Shown here in pieces: positions 43,913-53,569 of a stretch of DNA of 64,000 nt. Source of the stretch: Sinorhizobium americanum (GTDB taxonomy: Bacteria > Pseudomonadota > Alphaproteobacteria > Rhizobiales > Rhizobiaceae); the NCBI RefSeq assembly GCF_001651855.1, contig NZ_LNQC01000040.1:1-64000 (forward strand), given 5' to 3'. The notes beneath the pieces are model-generated. The model was not told the origin of the DNA and ran no database searches. It was given only the letters and a program-made list of their open reading frames with translations. Position 1 is the first letter of the stretch, and each line of letters opens with the position of its first letter. Both the position numbers and the translations under genes were made by a program.

Positions 43913-44209
43913 ATGCGCACGACCCAACACGCCCTCGATCTCGACCTCGCTGCTGGCAAGCCATCGCTTGCGTCCCGTTCGGCAACGGTCATCGGCGTGC
44001 TGACGGGTGTCTGGCGCCTGTACCAAGACCGCCGCCAGATTGCGCGTCTGCATGATCTCGACGACCGGCAACTGCTCGACATGGGGCTGAAACGCGAAGA
44101 TCTGCACGAGGCCATGACCTCGTCCTTTTTCGACAATCCGGGTTGTTTCCTGACCCGCGCGTCGAGAAATCGGGCGAACCTCTTCTACCGGGGTGTCCGC
44201 CACGATTGA
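43913..44209 (+). CDS. DUF1127 protein
   Basis: A 98-residue protein. Its DUF1127 motif is at about residues 35-68 (WRLYQDRRQIARLHDLDDRQ, then LLDMGLKREDL), an arginine-rich helix-turn-helix-like segment known in rhizobia for RNA- and phosphate-related regulation. It has extra N- and C-terminal extensions compared with the common 47-residue class. ATG 43913 lies behind a strong AAAAAGGAG. A long perfect hairpin lies in the leader and two more downstream. Members have been linked to small-RNA and stress control; function here is unproven. Confidence 0.85.
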   Translation: MRTTQHALDLDLAAGKPSLASRSATVIGVLTGVWRLYQDRRQIARLHDLDDRQLLDMGLKREDLHEAMTSSFFDNPGCFLTRASRNRANLFYRGVRHD

Positions 44210-44276
44210 CGTTCCCCGTGGCGCATCCGCCCCGCGTTGCGCGTCTGAACAGAGGCGCGGCGCTGCAGGATGCGTC

Positions 44277-44332
44277 ATTTGCGGCATGATCCGGCGAAAG
44301 CTTGCCGCCATTGCGCGGATCATGCCGCAAAT
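44277..44332. repeat. 17-bp-arm palindrome (RIME-like) after the DUF1127 gene
   Basis: ATTTGCGGCATGATCCG (44277-44293) and its exact reverse complement (44316-44332) enclose a 22-nt loop that itself contains CGGC...GCCG. The 'GCATGATCC...GGATCATGC' theme is typical of the RIME-type palindromic intergenic repeats of rhizobia, so this may be a repeat element; it may also fold in RNA. Confidence 0.65.
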
Positions 44333-44371
44333 TTCCAGTTACGGTGATGCTGATCGCCGGATGCGTTCCCC

Positions 44372-44438
44372 GCAGGGTATGAGCCAATAGACCCTGCCGC
44401 TTGCCCGGTACATGCCAAGACATGTACCGGGCTTTTTT
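44372..44438 (+). ncRNA. Candidate small RNA or 3'-UTR-derived RNA ending in a strong terminator
   Basis: A 7-bp hairpin (GCAGGGT 44372-44378 with ACCCTGC 44391-44397) is followed directly by a 12-bp terminator hairpin and six T (44403-44438). With the palindrome at 44277-44332 this makes three consecutive hairpins, 70-230 nt after the DUF1127 stop. That is a typical small-RNA 3' end. A promoter inside the region was not identified, so it may simply be the long 3' UTR of the DUF1127 mRNA. Confidence 0.4.
44403..44438 (+). terminator. Strong intrinsic terminator
   Basis: GCCCGGTACATG (44403-44414) pairs perfectly with CATGTACCGGGC (44421-44432) around a 6-nt loop, followed by TTTTTT. Confidence 0.93.
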
Positions 44439-44481
44439 ATCTGTAGGCGCAAGTTCGGAAAGGGCCTTTGCCCCTTACAAG

Positions 44482-45300
44482 TCATGCCTTACTTTCGGAG
44501 CCCTTCTTATAGCTCTCGAACAGCGCGTCGATGTTCTTCTGATATTCCTTCTGCATCTCAAGCCCGCTGTCGAATATGCTGTTCATCATCTGCGAAAACT
44601 GAGCAAAGGCGGGGTTTTCCTGAGGTGGCTTTTCGGCTGCGGCGCTGCTGCTGCGCAACATGTCCTGATAGGCCTTGAAGAAGGGGTTGCCGACGAAAAA
44701 GTCAGGCGTTTTGGGCTTCTCTTGCGTCTTGCCGACGCCAAAAAAACCTTGCATCGCCTGGGTGAAGGGGTTGTCGAACGGATTTGGCTGAGGCTCGGGC
44801 TTCCTGGCGAGGCCGGTCGCCTCCATCCATTGCCGCATCAGCGTCATCATCGGATTGTTGGCGAGCGCTTCGTTCACCTGATTGGTGGTCTCCTTGAAGA
44901 GGCCGCCCATCAGCGTGCTCGCCATCACCGGCAGCATCTGCTTGTAGACTTCCTGGCCGATGCCGGTGATTTGCGCCGCCTGCGCCGCGATCGCCCTTGA
45001 CATCTCCTTCGAGCCGAACAGCTGGCCGAGGACGTCGTTGCCGTCAGACACCCCCTCCGGCGTGAAGGCCTGCCGCATATCCTCGAAATACTTGACATAA
45101 TTGCCGGTCGAAAGGGCCGTCAGCAGCGCCCCGAAATCATAGGCATTGGCGGTGTTGCGCTTGAAGCCCGTGGAGAAGGCCGGCAACAGTGCCGCCGTCG
45201 CCTTCGCCATCTGCTCCTGGGCCAGCCCGAACTGCTTCGCCATCAGCTCGATCGCCTGGCCGTTCTGCGCTTGTGCGAACATGTCAAAAAGCGGTGCCAT
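44482..45300 (-). CDS. DUF937-domain protein
   Basis: A 272-residue protein. The DUF937 region (NGQAIELMAKQFGLAQEQMA; KATAALLPAFSTGFKRN; LGQLFGSKEMSRAIAAQAAQ; TGIGQEVYKQMLPVMASTLM) covers the first 150 residues. The C-terminal 120 residues are Pro/Asn/Phe-rich with a final helical stretch (FDSGLEMQKEYQKNIDALFE), reminiscent of phasin-like coiled coils. ATG 45300 follows GGAAGGA. Function unknown; related DUF937 proteins include small cytosolic oligomers such as YidB. It shares its strand with gshA but is 101 bp away. Confidence 0.82.
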   Translation of the reverse strand: MAPLFDMFAQAQNGQAIELMAKQFGLAQEQMAKATAALLPAFSTGFKRNTANAYDFGALLTALSTGNYVKYFEDMRQAFTPEGVSDGNDVLGQLFGSKEMSRAIAAQAAQITGIGQEVYKQMLPVMASTLMGGLFKETTNQVNEALANNPMMTLMRQWMEATGLARKPEPQPNPFDNPFTQAMQGFFGVGKTQEKPKTPDFFVGNPFFKAYQDMLRSSSAAAEKPPQENPAFAQFSQMMNSIFDSGLEMQKEYQKNIDALFESYKKGSESKA

Positions 45301-45401
45301 GGCGATTCCTTCCCGGGGCGAGTGACGCATGTTGTTGCACTATAACGGGAATCGAGGGGCTGGAAACGCTTTTTGTTCGAGGATGCGAGGCGCTTCGCTC
45401 C

Positions 45402-46775
45402 TCAATACTGATATTCGGTGAATACCGGATCGACGGAACGATTCCAGCGGCCGTTGTAGAGGGCCAGCAGGTCCTCGGCGAGCGTCGCCTTCTTCGCCAG
45501 CACCTCATCGAGTGGCTCCAGGAAGTGGCTCTCGTCGATGCCGTCGCCGTTCAGACGGTTGCGCCGCTTCAGCCCGGCTCGCGAAATCGTCAGCACCTCG
45601 CGGGCGATGTCGAAGAGCGACGCCGTTCTGAACCTAGCGGCCAGACCCTCGGCGGGAACCGCGTCCCTGAGAACCTGAACCTCGTCGTAGCTCCAGTCGC
45701 GGGTAAGGGCCTCGGCGTCCGCCAAGGCCTGATCGTCATAGAGCAGGCCCACCCAGAAGGCGGGAAGCGCGCAAATCCGCCGCCAAGGTCCGCCGTCGGC
45801 GCCGCGCATCTCAAGGAACCGCTTCAGCCGGACGTCGGGGAAGAGGGTCGAAAGATGATTGGTCCAGTCGCCCATATTGGGCTGCCACTCGGCGATCTCT
45901 CCCTTCAGCGCCCCGTTCATGAACTGGCGGAAGGTGACATGCGTACAGTCATGATAGTGGCCGTCGCGCACGACGAAATACATAGGCACGTCGAGCGCCC
46001 ATTCGACGTAATCGATGAAACCGAAGTCCGGCCGGAAGCTGGCCGGCAACAGGCCGGCACGGCGGTTGTCGGTGTCGCGCCAAATGTCGCCGCGCCACGA
46101 AAGCAGCCCATTCGGCTTGCCGTCGGTAAAAGGCGAGCTGGCGAAGAGGGCGGTGGCGAGCGCTTGCAGTTTCATCGAAACCTGCATCTTGCGCCGCATG
46201 TCCTCCTCGGAGGAGAAGTCGAGATTCACCTGGATCGTGCAGGTGCGGTACATCATGTCGAGGCCCTTGGTGCCGACCTTCGGCATGTAGCGCGTCATGA
46301 TCGCGTAGCGCGACTTCGGCATGCGGGGCGTCTCTTCGAAGCTCCATTTCGGGCTGCCGCCGATGCCGAGAAAGCGGATGCCGAGCGGCTCGGCGAGTTC
46401 GCGAAGCACGGCGAGGTGCTGGTTCGATTCCTTGCAGGTCTGATGCAGGTTCTCGAGCGGCGCACCGGAAAGCTCGAACTGACCGCCGGGCTCCAGCGAG
46501 ATCGCGCCGTTGCCGCCGCGGTCGGCAAGACCGATGATGTTGCCCTCGTCGAGGATCGGCTCCCAGCCGTTCCTTTGAGCCATGCCCTTCAGAAGCGCCT
46601 CGATGCTCGCCTCGCCGAAATAGGGCACTGGGCTGTTGTCTGCCTTGAAGAAGGCGAATTTCTCGTGCTCCGTGCCGATCCGAAATCTCTCCTTCGGCTT
46701 CGATCCGGACGCGAGATAGTCGGTCAGGTCGGCGACGGAAGTGACCGGCGTCTGGTCGGTGGTGTCTCGGGCCAT
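45402..46775 (-). CDS. gshA: Glutamate-cysteine ligase (class II, plant/alphaproteobacterial type)
   Basis: A 457-residue ATP-grasp-like ligase that joins L-glutamate and L-cysteine, the rate-limiting step of glutathione synthesis. Recognisable text: FRIGTEHEKFAFFKADNSPV near residue 31, GNIIGLADRGGNGAISLEPG, the substrate loop GGQFELSGAPLENLHQTCKE, and YMPKVGTKGLDMMYRTCTIQ with VNLDFSSEEDMRRKM. Length equals that of the S. meliloti enzyme as I recall it. ATG 46775 follows GAAGAAG; a longer frame upstream is spurious. Glutathione is needed for symbiotic nodulation in Sinorhizobium. Placed near oxyR, it fits a redox-defence neighbourhood. Confidence 0.95.
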   Translation of the reverse strand: MARDTTDQTPVTSVADLTDYLASGSKPKERFRIGTEHEKFAFFKADNSPVPYFGEASIEALLKGMAQRNGWEPILDEGNIIGLADRGGNGAISLEPGGQFELSGAPLENLHQTCKESNQHLAVLRELAEPLGIRFLGIGGSPKWSFEETPRMPKSRYAIMTRYMPKVGTKGLDMMYRTCTIQVNLDFSSEEDMRRKMQVSMKLQALATALFASSPFTDGKPNGLLSWRGDIWRDTDNRRAGLLPASFRPDFGFIDYVEWALDVPMYFVVRDGHYHDCTHVTFRQFMNGALKGEIAEWQPNMGDWTNHLSTLFPDVRLKRFLEMRGADGGPWRRICALPAFWVGLLYDDQALADAEALTRDWSYDEVQVLRDAVPAEGLAARFRTASLFDIAREVLTISRAGLKRRNRLNGDGIDESHFLEPLDEVLAKKATLAEDLLALYNGRWNRSVDPVFTEYQY

Positions 46776-46921
46776 ATTCGTCTTCTTCGTATGTGCGGGA
46801 TCCCGCCGGCAGCGGGACTGGATGGAGGGTGCTTGAACCGTAATCAAGTGCGGTGCAAGTCAATTTCTTTCAAGATGCAGTCAAAAAAACTCCGTGCCCG
46901 TGCCGCTGCCGGTCAAGGGCA

Positions 46922-47659
46922 TCATCGCCAGTCGCCAAGCGTTGCCTGAATGACCGCAAGCGCGGCCACGGCGGCCGTATCGGCGCGCAGGATGCGCGGG
47001 CCAAGCGGGATGGCGGTGACGTAGTCGAGGCTGCGCAACAGCACCCGCTCGGCTTCCGAGAAGCCGCCTTCCGGACCGATCAGCAGGGCGAGGCGGCGCT
47101 CGCTGATCTTATTGAGGATCGGCAGCGGGTTCTGGCTCTCATTGCCCTCGTCGCAGAAGATGATGCGCCGCTCGCTCGGCCAGTCCGCCAGGAGATCTTC
47201 GAGCTTTCGCGGCGGCTCCACCGTGGGGATGCCGAGAACGCCGCACTGTTCCGCGGCTTCGATCACATTGGCGCGCAGGCGGTCGAGATTGCCGAGCTTG
47301 CCTTGCACATGCTGGGTCATCACCGGCTGCAGCACGCCGGCGCCCATCTCGACGGCCTTCTGGACCAGATAGTCGAGCCGCCCCACTTTGAGCGGAGCAA
47401 ACAGATAGACGAGGTCTGCGGGCGCAGGCTGCGCACGTGCCTGCTCGCTTGCCGTCAGAACCAGGTGCTTGCGGGACGGCAGGGACAATTCCGCACGCCA
47501 TTCGCCGTCCCGTCCGTTGAACACCAGGACCGACGACCCTTCGCTAAAGCGCAGCACGTTGACGAGATAGTTGAACTGTTCCTTCGTGGCCTCGTGTTTC
47601 GCCCCGCTGTGAAGCGGGCTTTCGACGAACAGTCGCTGCATGCGAAAATTGGCGCGCAT
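46922..47659 (-). CDS. rsmE: 16S rRNA (uracil-1498-N3)-methyltransferase RsmE
   Basis: A 245-residue SPOUT methyltransferase. The C-terminal knot motif [20 protein letters not shown] is characteristic, preceded by the SAM region [20 protein letters not shown]. The N-terminal part is a PUA-like domain ([20 protein letters not shown]). It methylates N3 of U1498 in the decoding region of 16S rRNA. The start gives [14 protein letters not shown] may be the natural start six codons later. It begins 10 bp after the PiT gene on the same strand and forms a transcription unit with it. Confidence 0.93.
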   Translation of the reverse strand: MRANFRMQRLFVESPLHSGAKHEATKEQFNYLVNVLRFSEGSSVLVFNGRDGEWRAELSLPSRKHLVLTASEQARAQPAPADLVYLFAPLKVGRLDYLVQKAVEMGAGVLQPVMTQHVQGKLGNLDRLRANVIEAAEQCGVLGIPTVEPPRKLEDLLADWPSERRIIFCDEGNESQNPLPILNKISERRLALLIGPEGGFSEAERVLLRSLDYVTAIPLGPRILRADTAAVAALAVIQATLGDWR

Positions 47660-47669
47660 TCGGTTGCCC

Positions 47670-49178
47670 TCACAAAAACAGGCCGGCGAGGAGGCGATAG
47701 ACGAGCGCCGAGAGCAGCGCTGAAGCGGGAAGGGTGATCACCCAGGCGGCGACGATCGTCAGAAAGTAGGAGCGACGCACCAGCCGGCGGCGGCGCACCT
47801 CGGCGAAATTCGTTTCGATCGCCTCGCCCATGAAGTCGGATTGTCCGGTCCGCCGTCGGATATATTCCAGCCGGCGCCGCGAATGGCGTATGTACCATTC
47901 GCGGAAGAAGCCGACGCCGAACACGGCGCCGACCGCCGTATGCGTGGAACTGATCGGCAGACCCAGCGCCGATGCCAGGAGGACGGTGACCGCCGTCGCC
48001 AGCGCCACGCAGAAGGCCCGCATTGGATTGAGGCGGGTGATCTCCTCGCCGACGACTCGGATCAGGATCGGGCCGTAGAGAAGCAGGCCTAGGGAGATGC
48101 CGAAGGCGCCGATCAGCAGCACCCAGAAGGGCGCCTCCGAGCGCGCGGCCGATATCGTGCCGTTGACCGCCGAAACGATCGCCGAGAGCGGCCCGATGGC
48201 GTTCGACACGTCATTGGCGCCGTGGGCGAAGGAGAGCAGTGCGGCGGAGAAGATGAGCGGCAGGCGGAACAGCTTGCGAAGCGACTGGTTGCGGTTCTCG
48301 AGCCCCACGGACTGGAGATGGATCCACGGCCTGCACAGCCCGTAGCAGGCAATGCCGGCGAGCGTGCCGAAGAGGAGACCGGTCCAGAGCGAAATCACCT
48401 GCAGATGGACGAGCCCGAAGACCGCCACATAGGCGGCGAAAGAACCTGCCGTGACGCCGAGCACGATTGGCATCCAGTACCGCGCCGCCTCGATCTTGTT
48501 GTCGCGGTAGATGATGAATTCCTTTAGGAACGCGAGGAAGAGGGCGGCGATGGCGCCGCCAAGCAGTGGGGAGACGGACCAACTCGCGGTGATCCCGGCG
48601 ATCGCCCACCATTTGACGCTGGCAAAGCCCTCGGCCGCCAGACCGGCACCGATGATGCCGCCGACGATGGAATGGGTGGTCGAGACCGGCGCGCGCGCGT
48701 AAGTGGCGATGTTTATCCAGACGGCCGAAGACAAGAGCGCCGCCATCATCACCCAGACCAGGACCTCGGGGCCGAGCAATCGCGCACCGTCGACTATGCC
48801 GGCCTCGATGGTAAGCGTCACCTTCCGCCCGGCGATCACGGCTCCGGCGATTTCGAAGACGGCTGCGATGCCGAGTGCCGTCGCCATCGTCATCGCCTTC
48901 GCGCCGACCGCGGCTCCGACATTGTTGGTGACGTCGTTGGCGCCGATGTTCATGGCCATGTAGGCGGCGATCGCGGCTCCCGCCACGACGATGGCCAGAC
49001 CCGACGCACCGGTGAAATAGCTGGCTGCGAACACCATGCTGAGGATCAGGAAGAGCAGGCCGAGGCCGGGGGCGGCAAGCCTGCGCATCACATGTTGCGA
49101 TGCCTCCTCGGCACGGCTGACCTTGTCGAGATCCTTGTCGATCGTCAGCTTCTCGAGGTGCAGGCGCGGCTTGGCCAC
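47670..49178 (-). CDS. pit: Inorganic phosphate permease, PiT family
   Basis: A 502-residue membrane transporter with about 12 helices. Two family signatures are present: [20 protein letters not shown] in the N-terminal half and [20 protein letters not shown] in the C-terminal half, with [18 protein letters not shown] and [16 protein letters not shown]. PiT carriers import metal-phosphate complexes using the proton gradient, at low affinity. The start is GTG 49178 after GGGAG; ATG codons upstream add unrelated residues. A 45-residue soluble N-terminus ([20 protein letters not shown]) extends beyond usual PiT. No partner DUF47 gene is adjacent. Confidence 0.9.
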   Translation of the reverse strand: MAKPRLHLEKLTIDKDLDKVSRAEEASQHVMRRLAAPGLGLLFLILSMVFAASYFTGASGLAIVVAGAAIAAYMAMNIGANDVTNNVGAAVGAKAMTMATALGIAAVFEIAGAVIAGRKVTLTIEAGIVDGARLLGPEVLVWVMMAALLSSAVWINIATYARAPVSTTHSIVGGIIGAGLAAEGFASVKWWAIAGITASWSVSPLLGGAIAALFLAFLKEFIIYRDNKIEAARYWMPIVLGVTAGSFAAYVAVFGLVHLQVISLWTGLLFGTLAGIACYGLCRPWIHLQSVGLENRNQSLRKLFRLPLIFSAALLSFAHGANDVSNAIGPLSAIVSAVNGTISAARSEAPFWVLLIGAFGISLGLLLYGPILIRVVGEEITRLNPMRAFCVALATAVTVLLASALGLPISSTHTAVGAVFGVGFFREWYIRHSRRRLEYIRRRTGQSDFMGEAIETNFAEVRRRRLVRRSYFLTIVAAWVITLPASALLSALVYRLLAGLFL

Positions 49179-49386
49179 AAATGTTTCTCCCTTGTCACAT
49201 TCGCCAGTAGCGGTGCGCGGTGGCATATTCAAGCGATGTTTGGAAGGGCAGCGACGAGAAGGGCGCGCCACGCGGCGCCGGGGCTGCCGCCAAATACATG
49301 TTGCCCAAAAGAGTCCGGATCTTGGATGACGACTGCAAAGATCAGCGACCTAAAGTGCGTCGCTCGAACACGTTTGAAGACGCGCT

Positions 49387-49902
49387 TTAGACCTCGGATG
49401 CCGCAGGCTCCGGGGGGTGGGCGGCGGCCATCCGCTTGCCGAAGCCAAGGATCAGTTCCTTCAGCGAAGGTTCGGCGACGCGCCTGGCCGCCTCCTCGCA
49501 ATCGACCCATTCGAGCTTCCGCTCGCCCTTCTCGGGAAAATTCTTGCAGAGACTGTCGACTTCGAGGGCGTGGACCTGGACCTTGCAAGGAATCTTCAAG
49601 CCATGATCCATGCGCTTCTTGTAGACATAGGAGCCGATGGCGGCCTTCTGCACCTTCCCTTTCACGCCAGCCTCTTCATAGGCCTCGCGTTCGGCGACTT
49701 CGTGCGCCCACTTTCCCTGCATCGGCCATCCCTTGGGAATGACCCAACGGCCCGTGTCGCGGCTGGTGAGCAGGAGAATTTCCGGGGACTTCGTTTTTTT
49801 GCGAATGCGGTAGCACAGCGCGGCATATTGCATGCGCGCCGGTCGACGCAGCATCAAGTGCACATCAGATGCCAGCCGGTGCAAGAGGGTCAAGGGGCTC
49901 AA
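49387..49902 (-). CDS. Nudix hydrolase (DIPP/MutT-like)
   Basis: A 171-residue Nudix protein. The box reads GWPMQGKWAHEVAEREAYEE AGV, matching GX5EX7REUXEEXGU except that Lys replaces the first Glu; the catalytic REAYEE is intact. The preceding WVIPKGWPM and the extended length resemble diphosphoinositol-polyphosphate phosphohydrolase-like members. It hydrolyses some nucleoside-diphosphate-linked or polyphosphorylated substrate, not identifiable here. Basic N-terminus (LRRPARMQYAALCYRIRKKT). It lies alone between pit and a GntR gene. Confidence 0.87.
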   Translation of the reverse strand: MSPLTLLHRLASDVHLMLRRPARMQYAALCYRIRKKTKSPEILLLTSRDTGRWVIPKGWPMQGKWAHEVAEREAYEEAGVKGKVQKAAIGSYVYKKRMDHGLKIPCKVQVHALEVDSLCKNFPEKGERKLEWVDCEEAARRVAEPSLKELILGFGKRMAAAHPPEPAASEV

Positions 49903-50160
49903 TACTCCTGTCGAATCACGTTCAAATAGCCATTCAAATTATGGCGCCCCAGCATTGCGTGTAAATGACGTCAGCGGATCAATAACTGATAAGAAGCGTT
50001 GCGGTTCCGTGAGCGGGGCAGCGTTGTGGATACATATAGTCATTGGGTGCGTCGCCTGCCAGAAGGCGACAGTCTCGGTCGCATTCAATTTAAAATCGGT
50101 TCAGGAACTTCGCGACGCGTGCCTAGCGATAAGCAATACCTGCCCGGTGACGTTCCCGCT

Positions 50161-50952
50161 TTAGGAACCGGTGCGGTCGCGCTGCTTGAGGCGCAGTCGG
50201 GCGATGCGGGCCCACTCGCCGCTGCGCTCCGCATCGCGGGCGGCGGCGGCGACGAAGTCGATGTGGCTTTGCGCGGCCGCCTTGGCGGCCGCGGGATCAC
50301 GCGCCATGATGGCGGCATAGATCGCCTCGTGTTGGGCGAGCAGCCGGTCGCGCGCGCCCGGCGCGCTGAAGACCGAGCTGCGATGGAAGAAGATGCCCTG
50401 GGTCAGGAGCCGGTAGCAGGCTCTGAGCGTATGCAGCAGGATGATGTTGTGGGCGCTTTCGCCGATGGCGTTGTGCAACTCGACATCGGCTTCGAGCTCG
50501 TCGTCGAAATTGCCGCTCGCGTGCGCCTCGCGCATCCGCTCGATGATGCGGGTGAGAAGGTCGCGGTCGAAATCCGTGGCCCGCATTGCGGCGAGTTCCG
50601 CCGTCAGACCCTCGAGCTCGCGCCGGTATTCGAGATAATCCTGCGTCGCCTTGTGGTGACGGCCGATGAGCTCGATCAGCGGTTTTGAGAAGATCTGGCC
50701 GACGACATCGGCGACGAAGGTTCCGCCTCCGTGGCGGCTCTCGAGCAATCCGCGGACCTCCAGTTCCTTGAGCGCCTCGCGCAGGATCGGCCGCGACACG
50801 TCGAGCCTTTTCGCAAGTTCCCGCTCGCCCGGCAGCCGGTCGCCGTCGCGCAGCACGCCTTCCAGGATCAGAAGCTCGAGCTGTTGGACGACCTCGTCCG
50901 CCGTTCGGCTGTGGCTGATACGCGCATACAGGTCGCTCTGGTCTTCGGTCAC
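50161..50952 (-). CDS. GntR-family (FadR/FCD) transcriptional regulator
   Basis: A 263-residue regulator of the FadR subgroup: winged helix at residues 12-75 (SRTADEVVQQLELLILEGVL; RLPGERELAKRLDVSRPILR; EALKELEVRGLLESRHGGGT) and an FCD effector domain (AAMRATDFDRDLLTRIIERM; ADVELHNAIGESAHNIILLH with His ligands). Such regulators respond to lactate, glycolate, pyruvate or related acids. The GTG start at 50952 has AGGAG at 7 nt; ATG 51036 is poorer. It lies 2.6 kb from glcD, so control of the glycolate genes is possible, but a LysR gene is closer. Confidence 0.9.
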   Translation of the reverse strand: MTEDQSDLYARISHSRTADEVVQQLELLILEGVLRDGDRLPGERELAKRLDVSRPILREALKELEVRGLLESRHGGGTFVADVVGQIFSKPLIELIGRHHKATQDYLEYRRELEGLTAELAAMRATDFDRDLLTRIIERMREAHASGNFDDELEADVELHNAIGESAHNIILLHTLRACYRLLTQGIFFHRSSVFSAPGARDRLLAQHEAIYAAIMARDPAAAKAAAQSHIDFVAAAARDAERSGEWARIARLRLKQRDRTGS

Positions 50953-51135
50953 CGCAACTCTCCTGGGGACGGAATGCTCTCCCGCCTGGCGCGGCAATCT
51001 AGCAGGACCCATGAAGTGGTCAAATCGATTGTCCACTTGCTCGGCCGCGGCTGATAAAAGTCAAACTGCGTCAATGCGTCCTGTTCTTTTTGCTCCCCCG
51101 GTTGATAAGTAAAAGGTGATGAATGCGTGAGGGGG

Positions 51136-52422
51136 ATGAAGCGCTTCATGGTGAAGGCAAGTTTTGGATTTCCAGCGGCGGCCTTGCGCGCCCAGGTGCT
51201 CGGCGAAGTTCATTCTCGACCCTATGCGCTGGTAACGACGCCACGCGTCATCTTTCAGCTGGCCTTCATCACTGAAGGCGGCTCCGTCGTCGACCATGCC
51301 GTGCTGTCGGAACTGTCGCGCTCGCGCGGCATCGCGCCGCCCGGCCGCGATGCAAACCACCACGCCATGCCCTGGGGTCAGGGGACATTGCGTTGGGAGC
51401 GTCATACCGAGTTCTCCACCTATTTCTGGGACGCGCCGGCGCCGGAGCGCTTCGGCGGCGAGGTGCCGATCCATCCTTTCGGCGACGGTTTCTCCCCGCC
51501 GGGCCTGCTGATTTCCGGTATCCGCCTGGAAATCCGCCCGGATACGCCGGAAGCCCAAGAGGCGATCAAGGCCTTCGACCCGACAAGTCTCTGTTACAGC
51601 GAGACAAAGAACGGCCAGGCGGTGCTGCTGACCGACTTCCGGCAGAACGGCGACGGTCTTACGCAGATCCTCATCCTCGACCGGGGCTTGACGGAGGCGG
51701 GCACGGGGGCCCTCATCCAGCGCCTGCTCGACATCGAGACCTACCGCACGCTGGCCATGCTTGGCCTGCCGCTGGCGCAATCGCTGTCGCCGGAAATCCG
51801 CCGGACCGAGGATGGCCTGACCGCCGTCACCCAACGGATGAAGGAGAATGTCCGCGAGGAAGCCGACGAGATGCTCGCTGAAATCACCCGGCTTGCCGCC
51901 GATCTCGAAGCCGGGGCAGCGCTCAGCCTCTATCGCTTCGGAGCGAGCCGCGCCTATTACGGCATTGTCCAGGAACGTATCCGGACGCTCTCCGAAATGC
52001 CGGTGCCCGGCTACGAGACGATCGGCACCTTCCTCGAGCGCCGGCTGGCGCCGGCGATGCGCACCTGCCAGTCGGTCGAGGAGCGTCAGGCGAACCTGTC
52101 GCGCAAGCTCGCCCGTGCGACGGCATTGCTCAGAAGCTGGATCGATGTCGAACTCGAACGGCAGAACAGCGCGCTGCTCAATTCGATGGACCGGCGAGCA
52201 AAGCTTCAATTGCGCCTGCAGCAGACCGTCGAAGGCCTCTCCGTCGCCGCGATCTCCTATTACGTCGTCGGGCTGTTCGGCTATCTCGCCAAGGCCGTTA
52301 GCCACGAGATCCCGATCGATCCGGGCGTGCTGACGGGCCTTGCGGTGCCCTTCGCGGTTCTCGGCGTCTGGTTGATCGTCCGCCGGATCCGCCGCCATCA
52401 CGAGGAGAGTGCGCACAAGTGA
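51136..52422 (+). CDS. DUF3422-family membrane protein
   Basis: A 428-residue protein typical of DUF3422: N-terminal FPAAALRAQVLGEVHSRPYA and VIFQLAFITEGG, a central soluble body (RWERHTEFSTYFWDAPAPER), and two C-terminal helices with a YYVVGLFGYLAKAV segment near residue 377 and a basic end (VRRIRRHHEE). The function is unknown. Start choice is uncertain: ATG 51136 is used here; ATG 51148 is also possible. It is divergent from the GntR gene and ends 16 bp before the convergent LysR gene. Confidence 0.84.
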   Translation: MKRFMVKASFGFPAAALRAQVLGEVHSRPYALVTTPRVIFQLAFITEGGSVVDHAVLSELSRSRGIAPPGRDANHHAMPWGQGTLRWERHTEFSTYFWDAPAPERFGGEVPIHPFGDGFSPPGLLISGIRLEIRPDTPEAQEAIKAFDPTSLCYSETKNGQAVLLTDFRQNGDGLTQILILDRGLTEAGTGALIQRLLDIETYRTLAMLGLPLAQSLSPEIRRTEDGLTAVTQRMKENVREEADEMLAEITRLAADLEAGAALSLYRFGASRAYYGIVQERIRTLSEMPVPGYETIGTFLERRLAPAMRTCQSVEERQANLSRKLARATALLRSWIDVELERQNSALLNSMDRRAKLQLRLQQTVEGLSVAAISYYVVGLFGYLAKAVSHEIPIDPGVLTGLAVPFAVLGVWLIVRRIRRHHEESAHK

Positions 52423-52438
52423 CGGCGCCCTTGTCGGA

Positions 52439-53335
52439 TTACTGCTCCCAGTAAGGAACGGGGCCATAGAGGGCGGCGAGATAGTCGACGAAGAGCCGAA
52501 CCTTGGCCGGCAGAAACTGGCGGCTCGGATAGACGGCCGAGAGCGTCAGGCCGTGTGACCCTTCCCATTCCGGCAGCACTGGCACTAGGCGCCCGTCGCG
52601 CAGTTCCGCGCTGACGTCCCAGGTGGAGCGGAGCGCGATTCCCGCTCCGGCGATGACCGCGGCGCGGATGATCTCTGACGAATTGGTGACAAGCGGCCCT
52701 TCCGGACGGTAGGCGAGGGAACCGCCCGGGCCCTCCAGCTTCCAGTTCTCGTTGTTATGGGCCGGCAGGCAGATGTGCTCGGTGAGATCGCCGATCTCCT
52801 TGGGTGCGCCGTGCCGGGCGATGTAGCTTGGTGCCGCGCAGAGTAGCCGCCGGACCGGCGCGAGCTTGCGGGCAACGAGGCTCGAATCGGTGAGTTCGCC
52901 GATCCGGATCGCGAGATCGAAGCCGTCGGCGACGATGTCGCTGAATTCGTCGCTGAGCACAATATGAAGCTTCAGGTCGGGATGATCCTTCATGAAACCG
53001 GTCAGGTGCGGCGCGATATGCATGCGTCCAAAAGAGGTGGGTGCCGTTATGCGCAAGGTCCCCTGAGCCTGCGACGAACGCCCCGATGCATAGGCCTCCG
53101 CCTCCTCGATGCCTGCGAGGACACCGAGGACGCGGTCATAGAAGCCCTGTCCGGCTTCGGTCAAGGAGACCTGCCGCGTCGTGCGTTGCAGAAGACGCGT
53201 GCCGAGCCTCTCCTCGAGCCGCTTGACGCGCTTTGAGATCACCGCCGCGGAGAGGCCGAGCGCGCGGGCGGCCGCCGACATGCTGCCGGTCGAAACCACG
53301 CGGGCGAAGACTTCGAGATCCCCAAGATTCGTCAT
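52439..53335 (-). CDS. LysR-family transcriptional regulator, divergent from glcDEF
   Basis: A 298-residue LysR protein of the CrgA/DmlR-like group: LGDLEVFARVVSTGSMSAAA, then ALGLSAAVISKRVKRLEERL, then LLQRTTRQVSLTEAGQGFYD and FGRMHIAPHLTGFM. It is divergent from glcD with 234 bp between start codons, so it probably controls the glycolate oxidase operon. A perfect palindrome (53522-53542) near glcD is a candidate operator. The effector is not known; glycolate or a related hydroxyacid is likely from context. Confidence 0.9.
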   Translation of the reverse strand: MTNLGDLEVFARVVSTGSMSAAARALGLSAAVISKRVKRLEERLGTRLLQRTTRQVSLTEAGQGFYDRVLGVLAGIEEAEAYASGRSSQAQGTLRITAPTSFGRMHIAPHLTGFMKDHPDLKLHIVLSDEFSDIVADGFDLAIRIGELTDSSLVARKLAPVRRLLCAAPSYIARHGAPKEIGDLTEHICLPAHNNENWKLEGPGGSLAYRPEGPLVTNSSEIIRAAVIAGAGIALRSTWDVSAELRDGRLVPVLPEWEGSHGLTLSAVYPSRQFLPAKVRLFVDYLAALYGPVPYWEQ

Positions 53336-53521
53336 GAATTGCGGCCATTTTCTCCAAGAACGAAAGAATGCTTAGCAGTTGCCAAATGCCGGTCATAGTG
53401 CATTCCGCTTTCACAAACTGGACAAGATGCTCTAAGATTCAGAGCACAAACGTGATCGATTCTAAGATGTTGGGACACGGGAGCGACGAGAAGCGACCGT
53501 GCTTTCCCTGTCTTCACTCTG

Positions 53522-53542
53522 GTGGTAAGGAAAGTTTACCAC
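53522..53542. promoter_or_regulatory. Perfect palindrome upstream of glcD, candidate operator
   Basis: GTGGTAA-GGAAAGT-TTACCAC (21 bp): 7-bp arms with a 7-bp spacer, 27 bp before the glcD start. Its T-N11-A geometry would suit LysR binding. A GntR-type site is also conceivable because the core is TGGT...ACCA. A second repeat, TGCTCT-N7-AGAGCA, lies at 53428-53446. Confidence 0.55.
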
Positions 53543-53569
53543 TTTGTTGCGCGTTGGCTGGAGGAGTTC

